DNA of 64,000 bases, from NCBI GenBank assembly GCA_963693315.1, contig OY856187.1, forward strand, positions 425,436,429-425,500,428. Reading direction: 5' to 3'. Position 1 is the first letter of the stretch. The number at the start of each line of letters is the position of its first letter. The notes beneath the pieces are model-generated. The model saw only the letters and a list, made by a program, of their open reading frames with translations, did no database searches and had not been told where the DNA came from. Source of the stretch: Diogma glabrata (taxonomy: Eukaryota > Arthropoda > Insecta > Diptera > Cylindrotomidae). The translations under genes were made by a program, and so were the position numbers. This document shows, one piece after another, positions 47,531 through 61,804 of this stretch.

Positions 47531-48363
47531 AATTTGAGTTGAGTCAGTTGGAGTTTTCTGGATACTTTGGTTGACTGATATGGATAGTGTATTTGCTATC
47601 AACACGCCAGGACTTACTTCTTTAGCCATGGTAATTGTCGCTTCATTCGGTACGTTTGAGTCGTCTATCTGTTTTATTTTCTTTGGTCCGGCTGGTATGA
47701 TATTGCATTTAGTTTCATCACTAAGTATATTTCCGTTTGTTTTAATTTCTTTAGTGGGTGAAAGTTTTGTATTTTCCGTTCCTGAGTACTCGAGTGAGAT
47801 ATCCTTGGTTCTCTTCGATGATATGGGTTGATGTGCCATTGAATGACTAATATCATGAGATTGTATGGTAGATTGTGATGCCATAAAAGATGGGCTTGAA
47901 TTTAGACTTTGTGACATCGCATCTGATCTCACATCAGACTGATGTGATCTTGCAGAAACATTCGATTCAGAATTCTGTGAACGTGAAGCATTATCAGCAT
48001 AACCATGTGGAAAAGTTGGAGATAGACTTGTTTCAATGTTTTCTGGATTTAAGTAATTTAGGTCGTCTGTGTTAATATTAATAAACGGAATGTCTGTATA
48101 CGTATCGGTAACAGGGAAATTATTTGACAAGGAAGTACTAGACGGGTTAAAATGTAAAGTAGATGCAGCCCTTTTTTGTGCGGTCACTGATGCAGGAGGC
48201 TCTACGTCGGAATTATCCGATAAATTTAGTTTTGTATTTTTTAAAAAGTTTGATGGTGCTATCGGGCCTTCGGAGTTTATATTGGAGTCTGATTTTGATA
48301 TAATATTTGTATTTAAATTAGGTCGTTCTGTTTGAAAATTTGTATTGTTTGTATTGTTTTGTG
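47474..48363 (-). pseudogene. Unrecognised S/T/N-rich frame, 5' part, running into the assembly gap
   Basis: The frame is open from the gap edge (QNNTNNTNFQTERPN) through ASVTAQKRAASTLHFNPSST, SARSHQSDVRSDAMSQS and SIQSHDISHSMAHQPISSKR, to TENFKF and a stop at 47474, about 296 codons. It has no start within the window. The sequence is low-complexity, polar and Ser-rich, apparently disordered. A frameshift near 47500 leads to the 46263-47530 frame. It may be a gag-like or accessory protein of the minus-strand LTR element; this is inference only. Confidence 0.45.
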
Positions 48364-48563
48364 NNNNNNNNNNNNNNNNNNNNNNNNNNNNNNNNNNNNN
48401 NNNNNNNNNNNNNNNNNNNNNNNNNNNNNNNNNNNNNNNNNNNNNNNNNNNNNNNNNNNNNNNNNNNNNNNNNNNNNNNNNNNNNNNNNNNNNNNNNNNN
48501 NNNNNNNNNNNNNNNNNNNNNNNNNNNNNNNNNNNNNNNNNNNNNNNNNNNNNNNNNNNNNNN
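48364..48563. other. Assembly gap (200 N)
   Basis: Exactly 200 N, the usual placeholder for a gap of unknown size. Distances across it are unreliable, and the 5' half of the LTR element may be lost here. Confidence 0.95.
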
Positions 48564-48956
48564 GTATGTATATTGAAACGAATTTACCTCAAATATTATA
48601 TAACCTTTAACAATGTTTTTCCTTACAATTTCTTACACTCTCTTATTTGTGTTAATTTTAATTCTTCAGATTTTTATAAAATTTGTCGGGATTTACGGTA
48701 AATTAATCACGGCAAATTTATTTCGTAAATAAAAAATAAAATATAATTAGTTTGATTTTTTAAATTATATTGTATCCTTGTTAATGCTAACCATACAATA
48801 ATGATTGTTTGAATAGAAATATGTATATGGAACTGAAGTTACTTCCTTCCTACCCTCTAGGATCATATAACGCTCAATTTTCTTTTTATTGAATTCATGT
48901 TAGTTTTTTTAATAAAAGTGCACTGTGTATAATAGGAATTACAATATGTCTCATAA
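48564..48956. other. AT-rich non-coding stretch
   Basis: Nothing recognised. No 5' LTR matching 42883-43990 follows the gap. Confidence 0.5.
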
Positions 48957-50554
48957 TCTTAAGCAGGGTTTGCCAGACTTTCACATTAATGGCACATTAA
49001 TGGTTAACAGTACTTGGCTATTGTTATTGGGCCAGTACTAGAACCATTCATCGGCGCGTTCTATGGTTAACAGAAAAGATCCAGTATATAGGTACCTTTG
49101 AACGGCCAAGCATTGGCCCAAGGAAGGTAAACAGTACTTGGCAATTGTTATTGGGCCATTACTGAAACCGTGAATCGGCTGATCTATGATTCATAGAAAA
49201 TAGCCAGCACACTTTACATTAAATGGCCAATCAATGGTCCGTTAATGGTTCACATTAATTGGCTATTGTTATTGGGCCAGTACTGCAGCTATGAATTTGC
49301 CCATTTATGTCATTTTTTTTTTAATTTCACTGGAGTATTATACGTTTTAGAAATATATAGTTTGAAAAATTTCACATATCCCGGGTAAGAATTAGCAAAT
49401 GGGCCAAGCCTAGGCCAAGCCCGCGCCACAGCTTTTGGGGTTTGCAGACTTAACATTTTCAAACGGCCCAAGCTTGGCCCAAGCCTGGAATGATGTCCTG
49501 GGACCAAGACTGGCAAACCGGACTTGGGTCAAGCCTGGCAAATCTGACTAGGGCCAAGCCTGGCAAATCAGACTAGGGCCAAGCCTGGCAAACCAATTTA
49601 TCAAATACCAATTTTTTTAATACAAAATACAATAAATTAAATATTATCATAAGCTTTATTGAAATTCCATGTTAAAAATGTTAAAATTTCAAGTTCGGTT
49701 AAGTTATTTTTTTATAAAAGTTTTAACGAAGGCGTCTTCCACCCTCACGATTTCATGAAACTTACAATCACTAACAATGCATAACCGGCTGGTGAATATC
49801 GTGTAATATAATACACTGAATCTTGGTTAAGTCTAGGCATTTACAACTGGCCCAGACTAAAACCGGAGTTAACTAGCCAAGGCTTGGCTCGCCAATATTG
49901 GCCCAAGGTTGGCACATTGTTTAACATTGGCAGTTCCTACCCGGGATGTAGTTTAGTTATCGCTTCTCGGCTGAAAGACTGTGACAATATTGAAAAGGTT
50001 GGTAATTGTTATATGTTTTCACTTCTTTTAATTTAAATTTTATTTTAATTATTTTGTAAATAATTTATTTAAATTTACATATGAAAATATTATTTTATTT
50101 TTTTTTAATGGCCAAGTACTGGCAGTCATGGTTGCCAGTACTCGGCCATTGTTGGTCGCCAGTAATAGATCATTACTGAACCAGTTGTATGGGAAAATTT
50201 AAATTTGTTCCATCATTTTTATTTTATTTTAAATTATTTTGTATTTAATTTATTTAAATTTACATATGATAATATTTTATATTTTTTTAATGGTCCAGTC
50301 ATGGTTGACAGTAGTTGGCCATTACTACAGCACTGGTCATAATTATTTGTCCGTTATTAGGTCAACTGTACAACCTTGTATTGGCTATTGCTGTTGTTTT
50401 TCTTTGGACCATGAATAGCAGCCATTTATTGTCCGAAGTTATCATCCAGTAAAATTATGTTAATGGCCCAGTCGTGGTTGCCAGTCCTCGCCCATTGCTG
50501 CATTACTAGTTGCCAGTAATAGACCATCACTGGACCAGCTGTACAACCTTGTAT
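48957..50554 (+). mobile_element. CCC-ended element family, copy B, with a nested relative
   Basis: It aligns with copy A from CAGGGTTTGCCAGACTTTC (left edge, degraded) to ACAACCTTGTATAATAC (right edge). Shared words include TACTTGGCTATTGTTATTGG and CAGTCGTGGTTGCCAGT. Around 50040-50290 the AT-rich spacer ATAATTTATTTAAATTTACA is repeated, so the copy contains an internal duplication. It is interrupted at 49380-49945. Confidence 0.75.
49380..49945. mobile_element. 566 bp element with CCCGGGTA ends and AT flanks, nested in copy B
   Basis: It starts CCCGGGTAAGAATTAGCAA and ends TTGGCAGTTCCTACCCGGG, with AT on each side (49378-49379 and 49946-49947). Inside are repeated words such as GGGCCAAGCCTGGCAAA, three to four times near 49520-49590. 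Copy A has no insert at the same place, which confirms insertion. A 2 bp AT target with CCC-type ends is reminiscent of ISL2EU elements; the assignment is tentative. Confidence 0.8.
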
Positions 50555-50584
50555 AATACAATTTATATAATACAAATATACCTT

Positions 50585-50985
50585 TTAAAAACTAGGTCTT
50601 ATAACAACGTGCGTTCTGAAGTATTGATGTAAACCTTGCTTAAATATTTTTCGGTTGAAGTCAATCGAAACTAATGACTTCGGTAAATCATTCCATTTAT
50701 ACGCTGTTCGGCCAAAGAAGTCTTTTTCGACAGTGAGTGATGGCAACAGTTTGGCTGTTTGTACAACCCGACAGACGATCGTGTACGATATTTTGACGAT
50801 ATTTATGAAAAACCACGAGATCGGGAACAGTACGACGGTGTTGTAGAGAATCAAGATTAAATGTTTAATTTCGATCAACCATATTTCGTATAGAATGCTT
50901 TTGAACGGAGTCCAAAAGAGCTAGGTCGGCTGGAAACAGATGCAGCGCCCCAAACAATACTCAATATAATCGATCCAGAGTAAGT
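50585..50985 (-). pseudogene. LINE ORF2 C-terminal fragment (second LINE family)
   Basis: On the minus strand, LFPADLALLDSVQKHSIRNM (about 50940-50880) is followed by an open frame through VCRVVQTAKLLPSLTVEKDF and FGRTAYKWNDLPKSL to FKQGLHQYFRT. The LDSVQ.RAIR motif and the closing (F/W)NxLP..F...L..Y motif are typical of LINE reverse transcriptase C-termini. The copy is truncated and its frame is broken at about 50880. It differs from the plus-strand LINE family. Confidence 0.7.
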
Positions 50986-53948
50986 AATTGAAAATTATGA
51001 TTCCCAATAAGCTTTCGCATTCGCCTATCTGTTTGCATATGGCAGATTACAAGGGATACACACATACTAATTTAATATTTTGGGGAACTATATATTCGAT
51101 CTGGCAAAAATCAATAGCATGTGTTTTGGTGAATAAAAATTTACCAAATTTTATCCTATAGTTATTTCGCTAGTTTAATATATATAAGTTAATTGATGTT
51201 TATAGAAATTTTTAAAATATATATATATATTCATAAAATTTAAATTAATTGAAATTGATATTGAATAAATTAATTTCATTTACTAATTTGTAAAAGGTTT
51301 CTTTTAAACTGACTAGGCTAGAAAAAAGCAAATTGCCTCGGTTGAAATTAATGTTGTGTTGTGACAGTACCGAACTCTAATTAACAGTTAATGCAAGCCG
51401 TTTTCCAATCGAGTGAATTGCTGAAGGAATTGATTGTAGCCAATTGGTCTATTATTCAGTAAATCATCAAAAATAGAGCCGAAACAACAAAAACAGCAAT
51501 TTTTTGACATTTTAAAAATACATATCCAAAATCGAAAATTTAGACACGAACAAATATGTACCGATTTAATTTTTTGTTATTTTTAACGTTTGACCACAAA
51601 CTGTAAATAAAAAAATATGAATATGTTGAACTGATGAATCTATTTTTTCCTTCACTTTATTCATTTCAATTCAGTTCTGTAGTAGCTCAGTACGTTCAGT
51701 GTAAACTGTAAACTGAATATTACCATTGGAACATGAAAATTCCGGAATACAATTCAGTTTAAGTGAATCATTCAGTAATTCACTCGGTTGGAAAGTGGCT
51801 GAAGTCATAGATTAGTTTACATAATATTATAATACATAGTGTATGAATACCTATACCACTGTAACTGAAGATAGATTATAATTTGTTAAATTATGATTAT
51901 AATTACAATTTGCCACAGAATTTGTCTCACTGTACAACCTAATTTTATCACATTTTATGCCTTCAGCTTTTAAAATTGATTTTGATCTTTGATAGCGCCA
52001 TGGGTTTCGAATAAAATGAATTTGTTCAGAAAGGTTGTCGTTATTTTATACTACTTATGCATTTTCGCTGTTAATATAAAACTAAATAAGTGTAATAAAA
52101 TTCGCCAAATCCGTTTATCATCTATAAAATTTAAATTAAAAATATTTAATTTAAAATTCCATACGGTTTCCATCCTTCTTCTTTAATCTTGTGAACTACC
52201 TACCGCATAGAATTCAAACTATGAATTAAGTAATTCATTACATAAACATTTAAACGTTATGATTTACTGTTAAAAATTTTGAAACACTAATTCGATAATA
52301 TCCATGTAATTATTTTAAATTAAACTTTTAAAATATAGAAAAGGATTTTCGATAAAAATTAAATCAAAAACTATATAAACTGTTTTTTAAAATACCTAAA
52401 AGGACTACATCGAAGCTTTTGATCAACCCTTATGACCGGTTGAAATGATATAATTGTAAATTACTGCTTTTGTTTTGTTATATATAAGGATATGATTAAG
52501 TAAAATAGATTCAACAATTTTAATGTTTTAATTTTAGTGTAATGTAAGACGTTATTTTATTTAGTTTTAGTTAGATACGAAAATTAAAAAACTGAAAAAT
52601 CAACAAATGGTTTTTTTGTTTAAAAAGAACAATTAAAATTAATTTTAATCTTTAAAAGAACTTGTAAGAAACGAACAGTTCGAACAAGTTATATTACACT
52701 ACAAACAATAACTCGAGTTCCTATTAATACTATGATAAAACATTTTTTATCAAGATTTATATGTAAACCATCAAAATCCAATACAGTACAGTGCACTAAC
52801 ATCAAAGTGTGAAAAACTAGTTGATAGAAAAAAAAAACAACAACCTTAAAATCAGTAACGGACGAAATTTTGATCCGTTTTTAAAAAAAACACAAAAAAA
52901 ATAATGAATTATTACTTTATTTAGTGTGCAGAACATGGAATCTGTTATCAATTTATTTTAAAACTTGGGACTTATAGCGCTAAAAAGGGTATAACCATAG
53001 CAAATTCTATCGCTTTATTACATAACCAAGAAAATTCAAAAACTTAAAAACAAAACTATAATGAATTATGTTTTTATTTTATATTAATAATATTTTTCTT
53101 CTTAAAGCCTACCTGTGAAATATTTGGCTGATTCGTTTGGATTTATTTTTTTTTTTTAAATATGTACATGATTTGAAACGAAAAATGTTTTTTATGTTTT
53201 CTTATTCAACATTTGATCGTAGAAATACTTCAAATAAAATAAATTAAATTTAGCAATTATTTGTAATTTCCAAAGTTATATATTTTAAGAAAACTTTTAG
53301 TGTGAATTATGTTGTCGCTTATTTTGGTTGCAAATCGGATATGTTGCAATTATGTTGTTTGTTAGATTTAATGAAAGTTCAGTTTAGTTTTTGTTGTAAT
53401 AATTTGAATAAACAAATTCTGAAAAATCTGGAAATTTTATATTAAGTAGAATCTGAATAGAATGAGAAGACAGTTGGAGAGCTGCTCCTCGGTGCATTAA
53501 GTTCTCAAAATGTATTCTCGTTATTTTAATCAAACCATAGATTTCTTTCGCAATTCTCTAATTTTTTCATCGTTGTCTAAATTTCATGGTGTGTTGTTGT
53601 CAAGTTATTGAGACTGCATCTGTTTCCATCATTTATTTATTTATTGAATAGTGTACGAAATAATCACAAAAAGATAACAGTAAAGTATTTAACCTATTTT
53701 AAGATTACTTAAATAAAATGCTCTAAATTTCAACTATATTTAAAATTGTATTAATATTTTTTAATTCTTTAGTTAAATTTATTTTTGCAATACCTGTGTC
53801 GTAGAGTTTTATACAGATATAGGTACAGAATACAAATAACTATGTTGTAGGTAATAATTCCACGAATAATTCACAGAAAATTGAGCGATCAGTCTATCTC
53901 ATAATAATCAGTCAAATCTAATCTCAGAAAAATCCATTGGACTTGATT
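50986..53948. other. AT-rich non-coding stretch
   Basis: No gene, RNA or clear transposon was seen in almost 3 kb. Around 51680-51790, CAGTTC/CAGTGTAAACTG words recur locally. Confidence 0.5.
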
Positions 53949-53998
53949 GGGATTCGAACCGTCTGACACCAGGATCCCAGCTAGCACAGATTTCGATT
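53935..53998 (-). repeat. tRNA-derived SINE fragment
   Basis: The minus strand reads GTGCTAGCTGGGATCCTGG, then GTTCGAATCCC (B box, 53949-53960). It does not fold as a full tRNA. Confidence 0.45.
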
Positions 53999-54058
53999 TG
54001 TAACATAAATATGTTACAATTCGGTTGTAATTCAGTTTTTTAAACCAAATTTAGTCAC

Positions 54059-54239
<181 letters not shown>

Positions 54240-54265
<26 letters not shown>

Positions 54266-54440
54266 AATAATTAATTTTCTTATTAATATCGCAACAATAT
54301 AAATTTGAACGAAACGGCTAAAAGACAATTAGAGCAATAATTTGAAAAACTACATTATCGAAAAATTTAAATGCCGTAAATGGAATTTTTATGAAGGAAT
54401 TTTTATGAAAAAGGAATAATTTTTATGTTCTATAAAAAAA
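54240..54440 (+). repeat. Dispersed repeat, copy 1 (TTTAGCAC..TTTGAACGAAACGG)
   Basis: ATTTTTAGCACT, ATTAATTTTCTT(A/G)TTAATATCG, AATTTGAACGAAACGG and CATTATCGA occur in the same order at 56065-56170, so the two segments are copies. Confidence 0.7.
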
Positions 54441-55138
54441 ATAAACCAAAACAATAAAAATTAAATATAGGATTAGCGTTGAGCTCCGAACCTTTCTCAC
54501 AAGCCCCTACATCGACAATGACAACGAAATTTCGTACTGAGTTTCTTAAAGTTCATTTTATCAAATCGGTTTAAATTATTAATGTTTGAAAATGTATATT
54601 ATAACCTAAACTGTTTTTTGCATAAAAATATCAAATGTTTTCAACCTACATTGTTTTTAAAAATTGTTAAAAATCTATATTTTTCTATGCTGTTATGTTC
54701 GCTGTACTATAGAACAATTTTCTGGTTCTGCTCCTGCCATAATAGCGCTAGTATTTTACGAAATGTTGTGTCAAAAAGTGAGGAAATAGACCTTTAATCA
54801 TGTACTTTCATCAATTTGTTTCCTCTTTTCTTTTTTAATAAACTTATTATAAAAACCATCTACCAACTTTACTATTTAATGTAAAAATTATTCCTTTAAA
54901 AAAAGGTTATTATTCCCTTAAAAAAATTCCATCTATTTTTCATTATAAATACTACATATCTTGTGACTAATTCAAAATAAAAAAGGTTTTATTAATAAAA
55001 CATCAACAAAAATTATAAATTTATGTATTATGTAACTGAATTAAAATAAAATCCCTGAATGCATTCTAATTTTTATTAAAACTTAAAATAATTAAACAAA
55101 ATGACGTCACACGATCTTTTATGATAAAGCTATTATAT
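54441..55138. other. AT-rich non-coding stretch
   Basis: A 71-codon frame at 54582-54797 shows no family resemblance. Nothing else was seen. Confidence 0.45.
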
Positions 55139-55956
55139 CCCATACAAGGTTTTACAACTGGTCCAGTAATGGTCCATTCCTGGCAGCCAGTAATGCAGCA
55201 ATGGGCGAGTACTGGCAACCACGACTGGGCCATTAACATAATTTTACTGGATGATAACTTCGGACAATAAATGGTTGCCATTCTTGGGCCAGATACTGGC
55301 AACCATGACTGGGCCGTTAAAAAATATATACATTATTATCATAAGTAAATTTAAATAAATTAAATACAAACTAATTTAAAATAAAATAAAAATGACGGAA
55401 AAAATTTAAAACTCCCCATACAACTGGTTCAGTTGCAAGAATGGCTGAGTAATGGCAAAAAAGCCCTTACTCCGCCAGTACTCCGCCATTAAAAAAAATA
55501 TAAAATAATATTTTTTATACATAAATTTAAATAAATTATTTACAAAACAATTAAAATAAAATAGAAATGAAAATGAAAAGAAATTAAAACATATACCAAC
55601 CTTTTCTTTATTACCATAGTCTTGCAACCGACAAGGCGATAACTAAATTATATGTGAAATTTTTCAAACTATGTATTTCTAAAAGGGATAATACTTTAGT
55701 GAAATTTAAAAAAAAATGACAGATCGGCAAATTCATGGCTACAGTACTGGCCCAATAACAATAGCCAAGTAATATTTACCATTCATGGACCAGTGCATGG
55801 CCATTCAAAGGTAACAATATACTGGCTATTTTCTGTAAACCATAGATCGGCCGATGATTGGTTCTAGTATTGGCCCAGTAACAATAGCCAAGTACTGTTA
55901 ACCATTAATGGACCAGTGCTTGGCCGTATGTCAATGTCTGGCAAAACCTACTTGGG
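55139..55956 (-). mobile_element. CCC-ended element family, copy C (818 bp, inverted)
   Basis: It starts CCCATACAAGGTTTTACAAC and ends GGCAAAACCTACTTGGG. AT lies on both sides (55137-55138 and 55957-55958), consistent with a 2 bp target duplication. It is the reverse complement of copy A (for example CCAGTTATGG-type words and GATAACTAAATTATATGTGA). It carries an extra internal block around 55330-55500. Confidence 0.85.
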
Positions 55957-56689
55957 ATTGCAAGAGAAATACATACTCAAATAGTAGTTTTTGTTGTTCC
56001 TTAATTTAGTTTGCAGGAATGAAATTATGGCAAATAATTATCGGAAACCACTATTATATGATTTTTAGCACTGCCTGTAAAAAAACTAATTAATTTTCTT
56101 GTTAATATCGAAATTATAATAATTTGAACGAAACGGGAAATGACAGTGCAATAAAATGCTATAAAAACTGCATTATCGATCAAATTGCTCTATCGTAAAA
56201 CGAAATGTATGTATGAATAAAATAAAAGTGTGTAAAAAAACAATAATTTTAATGTTATTTATAGTAGTTGTTGTTATTCTTAATATCGAAATGTAAATAT
56301 CGAAATGATTTTAATGATTTTAATTTGAACAAATTAAATACAAAAGCAACTTAACTTTTTAACTAACTTTAAAGAACTACTTTATCGATAATTCTAAGTA
56401 TCCAAAAACAAAATTTTATATAAGTTTTATTTATATATGAATTATTTATTTATTTATATGAATTCATTCATGAATAATAAAATAAAAAAGCACAATAATT
56501 TTAAAGTTATTTAAAGAAAATAATGAATTTATGAATAAAAAAAACAATTTTAATGTTATTTAAAATAAAAATTTAAAAACTGCATTATCGTAAAACGAAA
56601 TGTATGTATGAATATGAATAAAATAAAAGTGTGTAAAAAAACAATAATTTTAATGTTATTTAAAAAAAAATAAAAAAAAATTCAAAACA
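55957..56689 (+). repeat. Dispersed and locally duplicated repeats
   Basis: 56065-56170 repeats the 54240-54440 element. CGTAAAACGAAATGTATGTA with ATAAAATAAAAGTGTGTAAA occurs at 56195-56262 and again at 56590-56661. The rest is AT-rich without genes. Confidence 0.7.
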
Positions 56690-56752
56690 ATCAGGTTCCG
56701 AACTGTCAATCTTATGATCATCAGTCGAGCGCGCTACCAATATACCAATCTG
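56690..56752 (-). repeat. tRNA-like relic or tRNA-derived SINE
   Basis: The minus strand reads TTGGTAGCGCGCTCGACTGA (A-box-like) and GACAGTTCGGAACCT (B-box-like, 56693-56707), at tRNA spacing. It resembles an elongator tRNA-Met type body. The acceptor stem does not pair, so this is not a functional tRNA by eye. Confidence 0.4.
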
Positions 56753-56837
56753 AACTATATTTGAACTATAGACTAAAGGATAGATAAGGTATCCGTTACG
56801 CTTGTATAGAAGGATAGACGTACGGCTATTATATTAT

Positions 56838-58285
<1,448 letters not shown>

Positions 58286-58559
58286 ACTTCGGTCTGAAAG
58301 ACCTAAGTATTACTTTCTCGAGCCAAAAGGGAAATTCACCCCCCTCTCTTTTCGGCCTTTCTAGACGTTTTAGGACCTATTGATTCCAAAAAAGCAAAAA
58401 AAAATATTGCGACGCTGATGCATAGGCTGACTTCACCACAGCTCTGGAAACATAGTGTTCTGGATATATAATGAGCTAATATCCATAAAATACTTTAATT
58501 AAAAGCTAACAAATATTATGGACTTCGTAGTTCTAATAATAAAAATATTAAAGCAGGCA

Positions 58560-61500
58560 GTAGTATCCCAACAAACATAAATTCTGTTGAACGAGAAAAA
58601 GTAAAAAAATTTTTATCGGAAGTGAAAAAGCAGAAGTAAGGATGCAGAACTGTTGTAAACCGTACTAAATGTGTAGGTACCAAATTTCATCCAACTCGAT
58701 TATCAGGTACAGAAGTTATTGAGCTTCCAAAATAATAGGTGCTTGGAGGACCCCCTACCACTTTGTTCACTATCGCTAAAAAAACTAATCAGTTCCTTGC
58801 CATACATATTTGCATCTTTTTGCAAAGTGTAATCAAAATTACTTAACGAACGAATGTTGTATGCTTCCAACAAACATTGAAACAATAAACAGGTGTTCGG
58901 GAGGACCCCACCACTTATCCCAATATTGTCCAAAAACTAGTCAATTCTTTGTCAATAAAGTCTTTATCTTTTTTCAAAGTGCCATTAAAATTGATTAATG
59001 AATGAAATCTGTATGCTCCCAACAAACTTAAAAACAAAGTGTGATAAGTCAGCAGTTGTATGGTAGATCCCCCGCCACTTTGATCAATGTGTCCTAAGAG
59101 ATGATAATTATCTTCTTACACTAATTGAAACCTTTCCATAAGTTTTATCATAATCACTTCAGTATTGTAGGCTGTAGTGTGCATAAAGATACTGAAAAAA
59201 CTGCCAACAATTAAAAACAAATTTTTTTACCGGAAGTAAAAAACCGGAAGTTGGGATGCAGAACTATTTTAAACCGTACTACATACTCAGGTACCAAGTT
59301 TCATCCAATTCGCTTATCAGGTACAGAAGCTATAGATCTTTCAAAAAAACAGGTGCTCCAGGGACCCCCCACCACTTTGTTCACTATCGCTCAAAAACTA
59401 ATCAGTTCTTTGCCATACATGTTTGCATCTTTTTCCAAAGTGTCATCAAAATTCGATAACGAACGAATGCTGTGTGCTCCCAACAAATATTGAAAAAAGT
59501 GTGACACATTAAACAGGTGTTTGGGAGAACCCCCACCACTTATTCCAATGTTATCCAAAAACTAATCAGTTCTTTGTTACTTAAGTCTCCATCTTTTTCC
59601 AAAGTGTCATTAAAATAAATTAATGAACGAAGTCTGTATGCTCCCAACAAACTTAAAAAACAAAGCGTGAAAAGTCAGCATTTGTATGGTAGACCCCCCC
59701 ACCACTTTGATCAATGTGTCCTAAGAGATGATAATTATCTTTTCACACTTATTGGAACCCTATTCCATAAGTTTCATCATAATCACTTCATTATTGTAGG
59801 CTGTAGTGTGCATAAAGACACTGAAAAACTTCAAAAAAGTACAAAAAAAATTTTTACCGGAAGTGAAAAACCGGAAGTTGGGTCGCAGAACTATTGTAGA
59901 CCGTACTATATACTCATGTACCAAGTTTCATCCAATTCGCTTATCAGGTACAGAAGTTATAGAGCTTTCAAAAAAACAGGTGCTCCAAGGACCCCCCACC
60001 ACTTTGTTCACTATCGCTCAAAAACTAATCAGTTCTTTGCCATACATGTTTGCATCTTTTTCCAAAGTGTCATCATAATTCGATAACGAACGAATGCTGT
60101 GTGCTCCCAACAAACATTGAAAAAAGTGTGACACATTAAACAGGTGTTCGGGAGGACCCCCACCACTTATTCCAATATTATCCAAAAACTAATCAGTTCT
60201 TTGTTACTTAAGTCTCCATCTTTTTCTAAAGTTTCATTAAAATAAATTAATGAATGAAGTCTGTATGCTCCCAACAAACTTTAAAAACAAAGTGTGAAAA
60301 GTCAGCATTTGTATGGTAGACCCCCCAACACTTTGATCAATGTGTCCCAAAACATGATAATTATCTTTTCACACTTATTGGAACCCTATTCCATAAGTTT
60401 CATCATAATCACTTCATTATTGTGGGCTATAGTGTGCATAAAGACACTGAAAAAACTTCAAAAAAGTACAAAAAAAATTTTTTACCGGAAGTGAAAAACC
60501 GGAAGTTGGGTCGCAGAACTATTGTAGACCGTACTATATACTCATGTACCAAGTTTCATCCAATTCGCTTATCAGGTACAGAAGTTATAGAGCTTTCAAA
60601 AAAACAGGTGCTCCAAGGACCCCCCACCACTTTGTTCACTATCGCTCAAAAACTAATCAGTTCTTTGCCATACATGTTTGCATCTTTTTCCAAAGTGTCA
60701 TCATAATTCGATAACGAACGAATGCTGTGTGCTCCCAACAAACATTGAAAAAAGTGTGACACATTAAACAGGTGTTCGGGAGGACCCCCACCACTTATTC
60801 CAATATTATCCAAAAACTAATCAGTTCTTTGTTACTTAAGTCTCCATCTTTTTCTAAAGTTTCATTAAAATAAATTAATGAATGAAGTCTGTATGCTCCC
60901 AACAAACTTTAAAAACAAAGTGTGAAAAGTCAGCATTTGTATGGTAGACCCCCCAACACTTTGATCAATGTGTCCCAAAACATGATAATTATCTTTTCAC
61001 ACTTATTGGAACCCTATTCCATAAGTTTCATCATAATCACTTCATTATTGTGGGCTATAGTGTGCATAAAGACACTGAAAAAACTTCAAAAAAGTACAAA
61101 AAAATTTTTTTTACCGGAAGTGAAAAACCGGAAGTTGGGATGCAGAACTATTGTAAACCGTACTGTAAACCGTACTACATACTCATGTACCAAGTTTCAT
61201 CCAATTCGCTTATCAGGTACAGAAGTTATAGAGCTTTCAAAAAAACAGGTGCTCCAGGGACCCCCCACCACTTTGTTCACTATCGCTCAAAAACTAATCA
61301 GTTCTTTGTCATACATGTTTGCGTCTTTTTTCAAAGTGTCATCAAAATTCATTCACGAATGAATGTTTTATGCTCCCAACAAACTTAAAAACTTTGTGGA
61401 AAAAACCATCTCTTGTATGGTGGACCCCCCAACCCTTTATCCAATGTGCTCCAAAAGCTGATAAAATCTTTATCATATTATTTAAAAGCTTTTCGCAACG

Positions 61501-61790
61501 TTTCATAAAAATCGATCGGTAATTGTAGGCTACAGTAGGGATAAACACTTGAGAAAAAAAACTTTTTAACCGGAAGTGACAAACCGGAAGTTGGTATGCA
61601 GAAATATTGGAAACAGTACTAAAACCTTATATACTAAGTTTCAATAAGATCATAACCCGGGATCAGAAGTTATTCAAGATTTAAACTTAGAGGTGTTCGG
61701 GAGACCCCCCGCCATTTTGTCCAAATTTGAAATGAATCCAGATCTTCCATTTTCAAGTGAACCTGTATCATTTGCCAAAGTTTCATCAAG
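58560..61790 (+). repeat. Higher-order tandem array, about 628 bp units of four sub-blocks
   Basis: The anchor CCACTTTGTTCACTATCGCT recurs near 58761, 59372, 60000, 60628 and 61269 (spacings about 612-641 bp). Each unit contains three related blocks of about 155-170 bp. Each block has a run of C (GGACCCCCC), an AAAACTAATCAG-type word, a TTTCAT word and CTCCCAACAAAC. A fourth block, ACCGGAAGTGAAAAACCGG, ends AAGTTTCATCCAATTCG. Units 3 and 4 are nearly identical; the outer units are diverged or partial. Confidence 0.9.
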
Positions 61791-61804
61791 ATCCTATGCA
61801 GAAA

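Noticed and set aside
48332..48701. Open frames spanning the N run
   Set aside because: They consist of unknown bases and cannot be interpreted.
56690..56752. Functional tRNA gene on the minus strand
   Set aside because: A- and B-box-like words are present, but no pairing acceptor stem or clean anticodon arm is visible.
59251..61388. Repeated 80-146 codon frames in the 628 bp array
   Set aside because: They recur with the repeat period, switch frame between units and have no family resemblance. The sequence is a satellite.
58560..61790. CRISPR-like array
   Set aside because: Units are about 628 bp with homologous spacers; the genome is eukaryotic and no short repeat-spacer pattern exists.
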